DNA of 64,000 bases, from NCBI GenBank assembly GCA_026018925.1, contig JAKSZU010000002.1, positions 16,272,162 through 16,336,161 of the forward strand. The letters run 5' to 3'. The notes under the pieces were generated by a model. It had not been told where the DNA came from. It saw only the letters and a program-made list of their open reading frames with translations, and did no database searches. Source of the stretch: Tupaia tana (lineage: Eukaryota; Chordata; Mammalia; Scandentia; Tupaiidae). Both the position numbers and the translations under genes were made by a program. Positions 23,801 to 35,800 of the stretch are shown here, in pieces (the first letter of the stretch is position 1; each line of letters starts with the position of its first letter).

Positions 23801-26800
23801 TGTGTGCCGTCAGTCACTCCCTGCCCACTACACGTCATGCCCTGCGTGTGTGTCACGTGCTAGCTAATTCTGACCCGGCCGTGTGTGTCGAGCACATTAG
23901 GTAGGCGGTCAGTCTTAGCTGGGAGAGAGAGCCCACGTCTGATAATGCGTGGTGTTGGCGGGGCTGGTGGGCAGTGGGAGCCCTCCCAGGCGAGGGGTTC
24001 GCCTCCGTGCGAGGGGCTCGTGTCTGGCAGCCCCCTGCCTGGCAGACCTGTCCTGGGGGGCCCTGGGCGTCCTGTGGCTGGGAGGCCTGATGAGCAAGCT
24101 GTCTTGCTGAAGAGCTGGGGGGAGTTGAGATTCCTGTTGGAAGAAATGGGCGGGTATTTTCCTTTCTTAAAAAGGATTTGAAGGGCTAGAAGGTGGCATG
24201 GTGGTTAAGGTGCTGGACTCCCCAACATGACTGGCCACGGTTTGAGCCCCGAACCTGGCAGCTTGAAAATCACGCTACGCATGGGTACGTGTGTGCCTGA
24301 AATCCCGAGTGTAGAATGGAGAAGGGACTGCTGCGTGGCCATCCCTCCAGGGTGCCTTTGCACTTGACCTCTGTCTGTCTGTCTGTTTCTCTCTGGCGAG
24401 CAGATGCACCCATGGCAAAATTCTTAAAAAAAAAAAAAAAAAAAATTAGGGTATTCGTTAATCCTCAGGCAGCGCCTTCCTGGGTGTCCCTAAGCCCAGT
24501 CCCCGGTAAGGTTCATGCTGTCGCCACCGCACCGCCCTCTGGAGCACGCTTGTGCCGTGGGGCTGCAGGTGGCCTGGCGAGGCAGCCCATTTTGTCCAGA
24601 CGCTGAGCTTCTCAAGACGGCGAGGGTCACGGCAGCATGTGGCCGTGGGGGAGCGGCGCTCCGGGACTCGAACCGCAGTTGGCCGTGTGGGAGTCCAGCG
24701 CCTGGACTCCATGCCACCCCTCCAGTTTACACACCAGCAGCTAAACATGATGGCGCGTGTCGCTGCGTGCCTTTTCCAGGCAGCATTCGCCTCCACGGTA
24801 GCAGTGGCCTTTATCCAGCTCTGTGTGTGAGTTTTCGCTAGTGGTTAGGATCAGGGTGGCCAGAGCCCGATTCCCACGCCCCAGGTACACTGCGGGGGAA
24901 TCGCGAAGCGGGAGGCAAGAGTGCCACTGGGAGCCGCTCCTCGGAGAGCCCCTCCTAGGGAGTCCGGCTCCCTCGGCCTGTTCACACTGTGGTAACTCCA
25001 GGATGAGAGTCAGCCTTGCCCATGGTGTCGGGATCAGCAGGGTCACAGCCCGTCCTGGGGAGGGACAGCGTCACCCCACGTGTTGGGAGGACAAGTGCAC
25101 CCTGACCAACACCTGCACGTCTCTGCGAAGTGGGGTGCAGAGCCATGGCTGGCAAAGATGGGGCGAGGAGAGCTCGGGCGTGGGCCACCTTGAGCCGCCC
25201 CACCCTGCTGGGTCTGCCTGTGTGTTCCCTTCAGTCGGTATCCTGCAGCTGGGCTCGGGACACTGTGACCACTGGCAGCCTCATGTTCTCCCTGCTCAAG
25301 GACAGCGTGGGCCAGGGCATGACGCTCTAGGTGGCCGGATCCCGTGTGGGCAACTGTCAGGTTCTAATCTGGACCCCAGGGCTTAGAAAACATGCTGGAC
25401 ACCAAGATCCCAAGGGGAGAGTGGAGGAGAGGGGACTGGCGTGGCCATGCCTCCACAGCGTGCTTCCCTCTCTGTCTGCCTCTCTGTTTTAAGCAAGTGC
25501 ACGCACCCTCTAACAAAGTCAGTGTGCAGCCGTGCTGGGGAGGAGGCCTGGCCTGGTATGGGCGGGCTGCACAGGCTGCGTGAGGGCCGCAGCCCTCTGA
25601 CGCGGAGTGACCCCCTCCTGGGAAGTAGCACAGAGGCCTCGCGGAGCTGGGCCGGGCCTGGGCTTGGGGTCTCGAGAGCCTGTGGTAATCAATGAACTAA
25701 TCAGGCTTCCTGAGGCCTCAGAGGGTGGTGGGCTAGAAGGGCATAGCACAATGCCTGCAGTGAGAAGTGGATGTTTTTTTAATTTTGCTGCAGGATTCGT
25801 GTGCTTGCCAGAGACAGGGAAAGAGGGAAAGTGAGAAAGCACCCCTCCCCCGGGCCATGGCCATGCCCTCCTCCGTTCTTCCCTCGGGATTCGGGGCTTG
25901 CACAATCCCTGACAACCTGCTTCTCAAGCCTCTGGGCACGAGACTTGAACCATGTGCTGGCACAGTGAGACCCAGTGCCCTAACTCCCACGCCACCAGTC
26001 GTCTCCAAAGGAAGACGTTTTTAAGGACTTTTCTGTTCTGTAAAAATGTCAGAAAAGGATATCTTGACCCCATTTTATGTTCTGATATCTAAACATGACT
26101 GTCTACCTTGGTAGAATTTCTGTTACAGAGACAGGAATTAATTTATTTTGTGGAATGAGGGAATAAACACACAGCTCTCATTTCGTTCTCTGAAACTGCA
26201 TTCTAGAAATGTGGATGCCCTGTGCAGAGAGGTGCCTCGGCTCACAGCAGACACACAGGCCTCAGGTCTAGTCTCCTTAGAGAAGTACGCTGGACCAGCA
26301 GTTGGCGTAATGGCTATGTTGCTGGACTCCCATGTAGCCAACCATGGTTCACATCCCAGACCGGTGGCTTAAAACTCACGCCATGTGTGTGCGTGCTTGC
26401 CCAAGATCCCGAGAGGAGAATGGAGGAGAAGGGATTGCGGCGTGGCCATCCCCCTTCGGGGGTGATTTCTCGCTTTCTGTCTCTCTGTCTCTCTGGCGAG
26501 CCACGAGCGCACGCGCCCTATAGCAAAAACCTCTCCAAAAAAAAAAAAATCCCCTGGACAGTCTGGAGTTCTTAGGTCGCAGTTATTTTAATCTACTCTA
26601 ATCTCCTCCCCTAAAGGCCACTTCCTGCCAGGCTGTTTTGATAGCTTGTAACTCTTTACCCTGCCAGCAGCGGCTCTGCCCCAGGCTGGCAGTTTGGGCT
26701 CCCAGAGTTACATTGTAATCTCGCCAAGCCCCTTCAGCTGCTGCAGGAAGGTGGGACACTCCCTGTGTGCATTTGAGCTAGAATTCCAAGTTGAAAGACT

Positions 26801-29800
26801 TCCTTTTTTCCTTAATGACTTAGAAAGGTGCAGAAGAGTATCTTTAAAAAACAAACAATTTATGTTTTGGAAATGAAAATGACATTGGTAAGAAGTAGAG
26901 CTACACTGGTCTGTCTGCCTCCCCCAATTCTGCGATAGGGCACTTGGGCTTGCAGGAAAGAGACAGAGGGCAAGGGAGAGTTACTAACTGATGAGTTAAT
27001 GGCAAGGAGGCCGCCAGTCCATATTTGGAAGAGCTCAGGAGGGTGGTTGGTTTGAGAAGATGCCGGTTTCTAGGTGCACGAGGAAGTGCGTGTGCCTGCG
27101 TCCTGAGCACCCCAGGACCTCCTGGTGAATCCAGCAGGGCGAGCGCCTGTCGGCAGTGCAGTACGTGTTCTTGCTCAGAACTTGTTAGCTCTGAAATTGG
27201 CCCCGAGAGCAGAACATCATGATTGGCCTATGCTTTATCAGACGAGGGGGAGCAAACGCAGTCTGCATTCTTCCCGAGTGACAGAGTACAATGTTCCATA
27301 TGCACTTTTGCCCTTCAGTTCTGTTACTTTGAGGTTCATTTGTGCTGTTCTCATCGCGGCCGGGCGCTGATGCCTGGAGCTCCTGGCCGTCCTGTCTAGT
27401 GCGCCCGGTGCCGGTGCCGGGGCGTGGTGGGGCCCACCGCAGCCTCAGCTGGTAGCAGCCTTCCTGCCCCAGCCCCTGAAGCCAGTGTTCCCTCGCTCTC
27501 CCCTCAGACTGCACCCAGGTTTTACGAAAGCGAAAGTTGAAGTATTTTTGAGAGGTGATTGTAGTTTTTTTCTAAGACGTTTTTTTCTTTCTGTTTTCTT
27601 ATCAGGCATTAAAAAGCCTGATAGCGCAGGTTAACTTAACCCTTTCCACCAGATACTGTACCCCCCAAATCCAGGAATAATGAAGTTGTTAGGTTTTTTT
27701 AATACAAAGAAACACGTTTCAAATCCAAGAATTAACATTGTATTTTTGCTGTGAGCAATTTGCAGGGAAGCTGGGAATTCTATAGATACTGACACACATC
27801 CTACAAGGATTTTATGTATAGAATTCTTACAGGGATTGGAGACTGGAGTCAGTGGCTTCAAATTCCACTTTAATCTCAGAAGTCTTGAATCGTCCCCCTC
27901 AGGGTGTCTGACAGCGCAGCTGCCAGGAGTCCACAGAGAATGTGGCCCCGGAGAGAGCGGGCCGGGGGGAGGGGTGGGCGGGGGGGTGGGGAGGATGCAT
28001 CGGGCCTGTGACCAGGAGGATGGGGGCTAGGAGCAGATGCAGCTATACCTGGGCCCTGGGAAATGTCCTCAAGTACTGAGTGTTTTTGAAGAAGAAGGGT
28101 TAGTGACCACAATTTTAGACCGGATAAGAACCTTTTCATTAGTCATCTTTCAGAAGCAGGACAGACCGAGCTGGGGGGTCCAAAGTAGGTGCAAGGACAC
28201 TGGACACATTCGGGCCTTGAGCTGGGGGTGCCGTTCTCCAAGCCTGGGGTGGGACCTGGAGGCGGAGTGCTAGACTCTGCCCCCCAGAGAAGGTGGGGAG
28301 GCTGCCAGCACAGCTCCTGCAACAGCCTCGTCCCCAGGGGCTCTGCTGGCGCGGGGCCCCAGCCACTGACAGACAGGCCCCCTCCCCACGCAGACAGGGA
28401 AAGAGCAGGTGGAGGGGGCGGGGCCGGCCGCCTGCGGAGCCTGTGCATTTACGAGGCTGCTCCACTTGCACGTGTTTAATAAAAGGCCCGCACCTTGGTG
28501 CCCGGGTGTCTGATGAAACCCTCCCGTGAGAGAGCTCTCGGGCTGTGGAGACAGCGTCCAGGTGACGTATTTGCAAATCGCAAAGCCATAGACTGTAGAC
28601 GGACGTCCCCCGCGGTGACCGTGACTGTGTGCGTGTGCGTGGCCGTCTCTGCCTGTCTGTGTCACGTCCTGTAGTGACGCCGGTTCCGAGTGGAGGCTGA
28701 AGCCGGTCTGCCGTTAGTTGCAGGACGAGGAGCGGCGGCGGCAGCAGCAGCTGGAGGAGATGCGCCGGCGGGAGGCGGAGGACCGCGCACGGCAGGAGGA
28801 GGAGCGCCGGCGGCAGGAGGAGGAGCGTGTCAAGCGAGATGCCGAAGACAAGGTTGTGGTCCTCTGAGGGCGGCTGCGCGTTCCCGGGAGCCTGACGCAG
28901 TTTGGCTGGGGCCGAGGGGGCTGGAAAGTGTGTCTCTTAAGATGCACCGGAAAGAGCGGGGCCTGCAGCCCTGGCTGTCGCTGGACCAAAACTTAAGCCC
29001 ATCTGGCCCGCCCTGCTCCTCGGCACTGTCTCCAGGCCCCTCCTGGGCTCGGGCGCCCTCAGACTTCTGAACGTCAGGTGTGCTCGGCAGTGAGCTCTCG
29101 GAAAGAGGGTCTTTCCTGGGCCTCTCCTCTGTACAGGACGCGACCAGCTCGTCTCTGTGAGGGTGATGAGTTGGAACCGCGAGAGGCCCTGGGAACATGG
29201 CTTTGCAAATAGATGGTTTCTGACGTGGTCGGCCGGTGCTGGTAGGAGAGCAGAAGACTTGTAAACTATGACACGAGGAACTTTAGTGTGTAAATCTGAT
29301 GCTCATTTTCAGTTATTTATTCCCATATGTTTTTCATTTGAGTGATCCTTTTCATTAAATTTTAAAATGGTAGCTAATATTGACATTCTGATGCGGGAGC
29401 TTCAAGACACCCTCTGGCTCCCTCTCCACTGATGTCTTCACAGCTGAGGCCCTCAGGGAGGAGGCCATGGCCCCTGAGCTGCGGTCTGCCCTGTCGGAGG
29501 GCAGCATGAGGCTGCTGTGGTTTGGGAGAAGCTCCTCTTGCCCGCTCTTCCCTTCTGTGAAGGTGGAGGCTTTGAGTGGCACGGCTTCCGGTGGGGGAAA
29601 TGTAGTCTTGTCTCAGTCCTTGATGTCCCAGTGAAGTACGAAGTACGTTAACGTTAACGGGCGTGCCCGCCCCAATAAAAGAGGCCTTGGGCAGGCTGGT
29701 AGGGATGGGACCCGTGAGGGCACAGGGAGGGACGTCAGGACACACGCCTCACTGGGAGGAGGAGGCTCTCCCGTGGGCACTCGAAAGCCCACCCTGTTCC

Positions 29801-32800
29801 TGTCGTCCCCAGACGTGTGCAGGTATTGTCAGAGCCCGAGCGTCTGGGATTAGGTTACCCTGCGAGTCTGTCACTCCCGCAGTGTGAGTCGGCATCGCTG
29901 AGCCCAGGCCTGGGCCCCGCGCCCCGGCGGCCGTCCTGCGTTGACCACTGCTGCACGGCGGGGTGGCGCTCTGGCACTGGACAGACCACGCGGTGCCCCT
30001 CGCTTACTTAGGCCCAGTCCTGCCTCGATGGCGCTGTGGCGGGGTGGCCAGTTGCCCAGTTGGGCAGGGCACGGTGGCTCTGGGCCCCCACGCCAGTGGT
30101 GTGGTGCTCTCCTATGTTGGTGACAGCTTCGTCGTTGAGCGGCCACCGTCAAAAGGAGCTAAGTTAATGTTTTTACGAGTAAAGTCCAAAGCTGGTGCAT
30201 CTGCTTTATTGTAGAGAGCGTGCTTGGGGGTGGGACAGAGCTGGGCTGGCTGTCGCATCTGCTTTGGTCGAGGAAGTGGACCCTGGGTTTCCCGGAGGTG
30301 TGGCCGAGCCCCGGCCGCCACGCACCGCTGCGACTTGTCCACACAGCAGACCCACACAGGTTGTGGGATTCCCACCTGCCCCGGGGAACCGTATTCTGTG
30401 TAGACGAGAAGAGGAAAGTGTCTTTCTTTCTCCACATAGAGCAAGAAGGTGGAGTGGAAGTGGGTCCAGGCAAGCGGAGGGCCCAGGCCAGGTCTGAGTG
30501 AGTGCAGGGCGTGCCGTGTCGCAACACCAGCCAGCCAAGGTCCGAGCACAGCGTGCTGTCCGAGCCCCCACCTTCTCGTTTACTTCTTTCTCACGCTTAC
30601 AATTTTGTCAATCTTTAGCAAAACTGTGCTGTTACCTTTTTGAATGTTAAAAGAATTTCAACACTGTCAACTGCCCGTGCGGGTGTGTCGGAAAATGTAC
30701 AGTGTGTGTCTCTAAGAACTCCAGCACTGTCCGCTGAAGCCCGTGCGGGTGTGTCGGAAAATGCTCCGCGTGTGTCTCTAAAGACTCCAGCACTGTCCGC
30801 TGAAGCCCGTGCGGGTGTGTCGGAAAATGCTCCGCGTGTGTCTCTAAAAACTCCAGCACTGTCCGCTGAAGCCCGTGCGGGTGTGTCGGAAAATGCTCCG
30901 CGTGTGTCTCTAAAAACTCCAGCACTGTCCGCTGAAGCCCGTGCGGGTGTGTCGGGGAATGCTCAGTGTAACGCACTCGCCTCTCGCTCTGCTGCTGTTA
31001 ATACCTGGCTCTCTCACCTTCTGTCTGTCAGGGCCCTTGCGATCTGAATATAACCAAGCCTGCGGAAAGCGTACTTGGTAGCTGTTGCTTTGGGGAAATG
31101 AGTGTGTTCTTCGGTCTGTGGCTCCCTGTCACTCTCCCTTCCAATAGCCGAAAGGCCACGGGTGACTTGCCGCTGTCCTCATCCGGAGGACGCGCCTCTG
31201 GACGCCCAGGGGCTCGGGGAGAAAGCATGCCAGCCCCCTCTGGCAGTGCCGGCGTAGGGTTAGTTTTGTGTTGTCTTTAAACCCCACAGGAACAGGTAAG
31301 TCCTGTCCCACCACATCCAGAAGAGGGAGAAAGAGGGAAGGAAGAGGAGAGGGATAAGGCGGGAGTGGAGGGGAAGGGGATGTCTAGCCAACAGGTGGAA
31401 GGGCCAGCGGCCGGGAGTGGCCAGCCCAAGCCCGAGCGCGGGATGGGAGAGAGGGAACAGGGCAGGTGCCTTCAGAAGGCCGTGGAGGAGCCCATTTCTG
31501 GCCGACCTGCCGCTTCTGTTCCCATTGTCGTGCTGTTTAAACCGACGTCCCGGGGCCTTGTCTGTGCGGTGACGGGGACCGATGGGTCGGCACGCTTTTC
31601 GCTCCCTGGGAAGTCCCAGTGGACCGGCCGCCCCTCCTGACCTCTGACCTTTGCACTCTTGTCTGTTCCCGCCTGCAGAGGCGACAGGAAGAAGGGTATT
31701 ACAGCCGCCTGGAAGCCGAGAGGCGCAGACAGCACGACGAGGCGGCCCGCAGGTTCCTGGAGCCCGAGGAGCCCGGTCTGTGCCGACCTCCACTGCCACG
31801 GGACTACGAGCCCCCGCCCCCGGGCCCTGCGCCCAGCGCCCCTCCTCCCCCGCCTCAGCGGAACGCCTCCTACCTCAAAGCCCAGGCCCTGTCCCCTGAC
31901 TCGCTGTTCACGGCCAAGTTGGTTGCATTCAGTGAGGAGGAGGACCACGGCCCAGCAGGTCAGGATAAGTACTCCCACCCCAGGCCGTCCCCCGGGGCCC
32001 CCTGCCCGCCACGCCCGGCCTCCTGTGGCCTCTCTCTCGCCAGCTCATGCCAGCCTCCCCCAGCCAGAGCTCACAAAACAGGCCAGCCCCCGCCCCCTCC
32101 ACAAAAGCCGGGCTGCGACCACCCTGGCCGCTCCAGAGACAGAGGTAACTGTGACCCCCAGCCCTCGTGTCTCCGTGATTGGAGCCTGGGGTCTCTGCAC
32201 CCTGCCAATCCGTGTGGTCTGCTGCGACCCTACCTGCTTGGGTGTTTGGATTTCACGCCATCTCGCGCCTCAGCGTGGTGGCCTCCCTGCCCTGATCGCA
32301 GTCTGCTTATGCTCGCTTTGGGTAATCCGCTGTACACTCAGCTTCTCTGTCCTTCCGAAAGCTTGTCTCTGGCCAGCTGACACAGTCAGCCCGTTACTCC
32401 CTGAGCCATCCCTTCCCCTGCTCAGACAGTTCTCACCTCTGGCCGAATGCGCGCCTTCCCCACGGGGGCCTGCTCCTTGAGAGCGGTGCTTCTGGGCTAG
32501 GAACACGGACACAACTCTGGCACTGTTGGACCGCTCCTGCTGGCAGGCTGGTGTGTGGGCATCTGCTATGCTGACCCACAGCGTAGCCACGGGGCCTCCC
32601 GCCAGGGCCGGAGCGCCTAGTCATGTGGGACGCCTCGTCCCTGCCGCCCCCTGTCCTTGGCACCTCATGGCAACAGCAGCCAGACCCGGGCAGGCATGGC
32701 TGCAGACACCTGCACCTGCCACCCGCAGTTCCAGGCCCAGACCTGCCACAGGCACGGGCACCTCCGGCTTGGGCGACAACACTGCGCCTGCCCTCAAATT

Positions 32801-35800
32801 AGAGCCACGTCCGCGGGACACAGGCCTCATACTAGTCTCGCTCTAAGTGGCGCTGACACCTGGGCACCGAGCACCCCGGGGGCAGTAGCACTGCTTTTAA
32901 CAAGACAAGATGTGAGCTCTTCACGGACGGTGCGTGGGATGGGCGAGTCCGAGCACTGACAGGGCCAAGACTTGCAGGTAGCCGTGGCTCACTGTCTGGC
33001 AGGTGAGCACTGCCAGGTTCTGCCTTCATGTCCCTGGACCCAGGCTTTGGGCCACTTCGAAGGTTCAGGATATAACATTATTTAGTCATTCTGGAAGCCC
33101 AATCCAAATTACACCTGCTTATAAATAACTTGTTGTTGGGACCAGCAGTTGGCGTAATGGCTATGTCACTGGACTCCCATGTAGTCGACCACGGTTCAAG
33201 TCCTGGACCCCGTGGCTTAAACTCACGCCAGGCGCATGTGCGTGCGTGCCCAAGATCTCAAGAGGAGAATGGAGAAGGGATTGCAGCGTGGCCATCCCCC
33301 CTGGGGGGTGATTTCTCGCTCTCTGTCTCTCTGTCTTTCTGTCTCACTGTCTCTCTCTGTCTTCCTGGTGCACGCACACGCCCTATAACAAAAACCACTC
33401 CAAAAAAATAAATAATTTGTTGTAAATATCTAGAATTTGGTACCTTTTAAAAAGATAGTCATAGAAGAATAATAAATTTGAAGCAAGATGCACTCAGTTT
33501 TCTGATACGCAGTTTTATGATCTAAACTACAAGTATAAGTGTCAATGGCACAGACTACAAGGCTTGGCAGCAGAGTATGTAGTTAGGCATCGTCTCTGAC
33601 CGCCCTGACTGCCGCTCAGCCCGTTGACCCTCTCCTCCCTCACTGAAATGCCGCCCAGAGGCGGGTTCCTGCTGGCCGGCCACCCCGTGGAGCGGAGCTG
33701 TCTGCACCTCATGCAGCACAGCCTGGGCTTGCCTTCAGCTCACCCGCGGACCACGTCACCCCTCTGCCCTGGCGGATCAGAAACTCCGAGCCCTGAGGCG
33801 GAGCGAATAGTGCCGACTTTAACATAAACCTATTAAAGCATTTAGAGGGCCGGCAGGTTGCACAGAGGTTAAGGCACTAGATGCCCACGTGGTTGACCAC
33901 TGCTCAGGTCCTAGACCCAGCAGCTTGAAACTCAAACCTGTCACGTGTACGTGCATACCCAAAATCCCAAGGATGGAGAAGGGACTGTGGTGTGGCCATC
34001 CTCCCTGGGGGGTGATTTCTCACTTTCTCTCTGCCTTTCTCTGTGTCTCCAGCAAGCACATATGCCCTATAGCAAAAATCTCTCTCTCAAAAAAAAAAAA
34101 AAAACATTTGGAAGTCATTCACATTTCGTAGTATTTACACACAGCAAAAAAATTAGACAATCTGGTCAACTCTGAATGTTCTAGAAATTTTAAAGAACTG
34201 GTTTTTACCAGTGGAAGAAGCCAACGTCATTGTTAAAACAAAGCTCATAGGATACGATACCGTATTTTTAAAAACAGAAGAAAAAGTTTAAAGGCATTAC
34301 AATTGGAAAAGTCCCATCATGCAGATAACAGGTGGACGCCACTGAGCTGTCCAGCGACGGGGAGGGGTTCCTGTTGAACCTCCTGAGCCTTGGTGGAATG
34401 GCGTGAGCTGCAGGAGCCAGGCCGGGCCTGCGGAGAGGGTCCTGAGTGAGGGCACGTGTCTGGGCAGAGCACTGTCCCTCCGACGGCAGCCTGGCGCTGT
34501 CCGTGTCGGTGGTTCTGCACAGAGCCCGCCACGCAGGAGAGGGACATGAAGTGCTTTCTGCAGCAGGTGGAGAGGGAGTGCTGGCCTGAACATGACGGCG
34601 TTTTACGGCCTCCATGGCCCAGTGCTTCCGGCCGGCAGCGCCCGCCGAGTGCCCCAAGCATTCATCAGCCCGGCCTGTTTCAGTATAAGCAGAAGCCCTT
34701 CAGATGTGCATTATTTTCTGGCTAATATTGTAATTAGTATAAATGCATCTGATGTAAAAATCTATTTTAGTGCCACTCCACGCTTGTGCACGGATGCACG
34801 CACGACTTTCTGTGCACTGCCCTTCAGGCCGATCCGGCAGAGCAGGGCGGGGCCTAGCCATGCTCCCTGCAGCACGCCGCAGTGGTTCTGTCGGAGTAGC
34901 TGCAGCCCTTTCTTGGGGAGGGGCATCCACAGCCCTCAGAGGTCACCAAGGAGTGCCCTATCACGTGGCTCCGCCTTGGGGCCACACTGGCTGCTGTTGA
35001 TTCTGGAGGACATTCTGAGGGCTGGGACCTGTGTGGGACGTTTGGCTGGTGTCCCCATTTAAGTGGGCCTTTGTGCATTTATCTTTGGACCCATGGTAGG
35101 TAGGCACTGTATCAGACCTGGACTCATCCTCGCGGTGTTCAAGAGCACAAGCTCTCTGGGCCCTTCTGAGGCAGGGCTCGGATCACTGGCCGCAAGCAGG
35201 TGTGACTTCCAAATGGAGGCTCTGCCCTGACACGCCTGTGCCCGCTCCTGCCATCGCTACCCGAGGCCTTGCTGTGAGGCCTCTGCGTCCTCGGGACAGT
35301 CGTGGGAGCGGTTCAAGCACTTTAACTTCTCACTCTTTCTTCCATGGAAAAGGACCTAACTCCTACCTGGGACCCACTGGAGCAGTTACCGGAACCCAGG
35401 ATGCTCATCAGGATGCGAGAGAGAAGCGCTCCCAGAGGTACCGTGGCTCGTGGCAGTTTAAGTGGCCTGGGCGGGATGGAAATCCGGGACCGTCGTCTGA
35501 GCGTAGAGTGCTGGTCCGGTCCGTTCCAGACGTGGGACCTGGCTTCCACGGAGAAGGCCAGGACTCAGCAGGGTCTGGGGGTCTGCCAGTAGCCGTGGGC
35601 TGGCCCTGGCAGGGCCCACAACCTGATGGTTCCCACCTGAACTTCAGTCAGGACGATCAGTACCCTGACTGTTCGTGAAATGCTGACGTTCAGCCAATCA
35701 GAAAGCGTTTCGGTCCCGCTCTGTAAATTAAGTTACATTTCTAGAGACTTCTCAGGTAACTTACCATGCAGGGTTCGTTAGGGTCCTGCTTTTTTAATCA

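Larger units (their letters stand above)
21028..28717 (+). other. AFDN: AFDN intron (7.7 kb) containing a cassette exon
   Basis: Holds a three-copy GC-rich repeat (21846-21998), the 36-nt cassette exon (23296-23331) and SINEs at 24183-24445, 24655-24725, 25320-25520, 25773-26006 and 26292-26549. Positions 26,560-27,880 are AT-richer unique sequence. The 3' acceptor (CTGCCGTTAG at 28708-28717) has a weak pyrimidine tract. Confidence 0.8.
28853..31678 (+). other. AFDN: AFDN intron (2.8 kb)
   Basis: Begins with the possible alternative terminal exon. It also holds a 66-bp tandem repeat (about 30662-30965) and GC-rich unique sequence. The 3' end has a good acceptor (TTCCCGCCTGCAG). No SINE of the main family is recognisable here. 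Confidence 0.8.
31959..35352 (+). other. AFDN: AFDN intron (3.4 kb)
   Basis: Contains the 101-nt exon-like segment (32044-32144), two sense SINEs (33138-33415, 33847-34104) and otherwise unique sequence; 33,420-33,600 and 34,110-34,330 are AT-rich. Confidence 0.8.

Noticed and set aside
31959-32380. Continuation of the AFDN frame past the donor at 31958 as a long exon
   Set aside because: The donor is good, the text after it is not afadin-like to me, and the known next exon joins in phase. Only the 101-nt inner segment has splice sites worth keeping.
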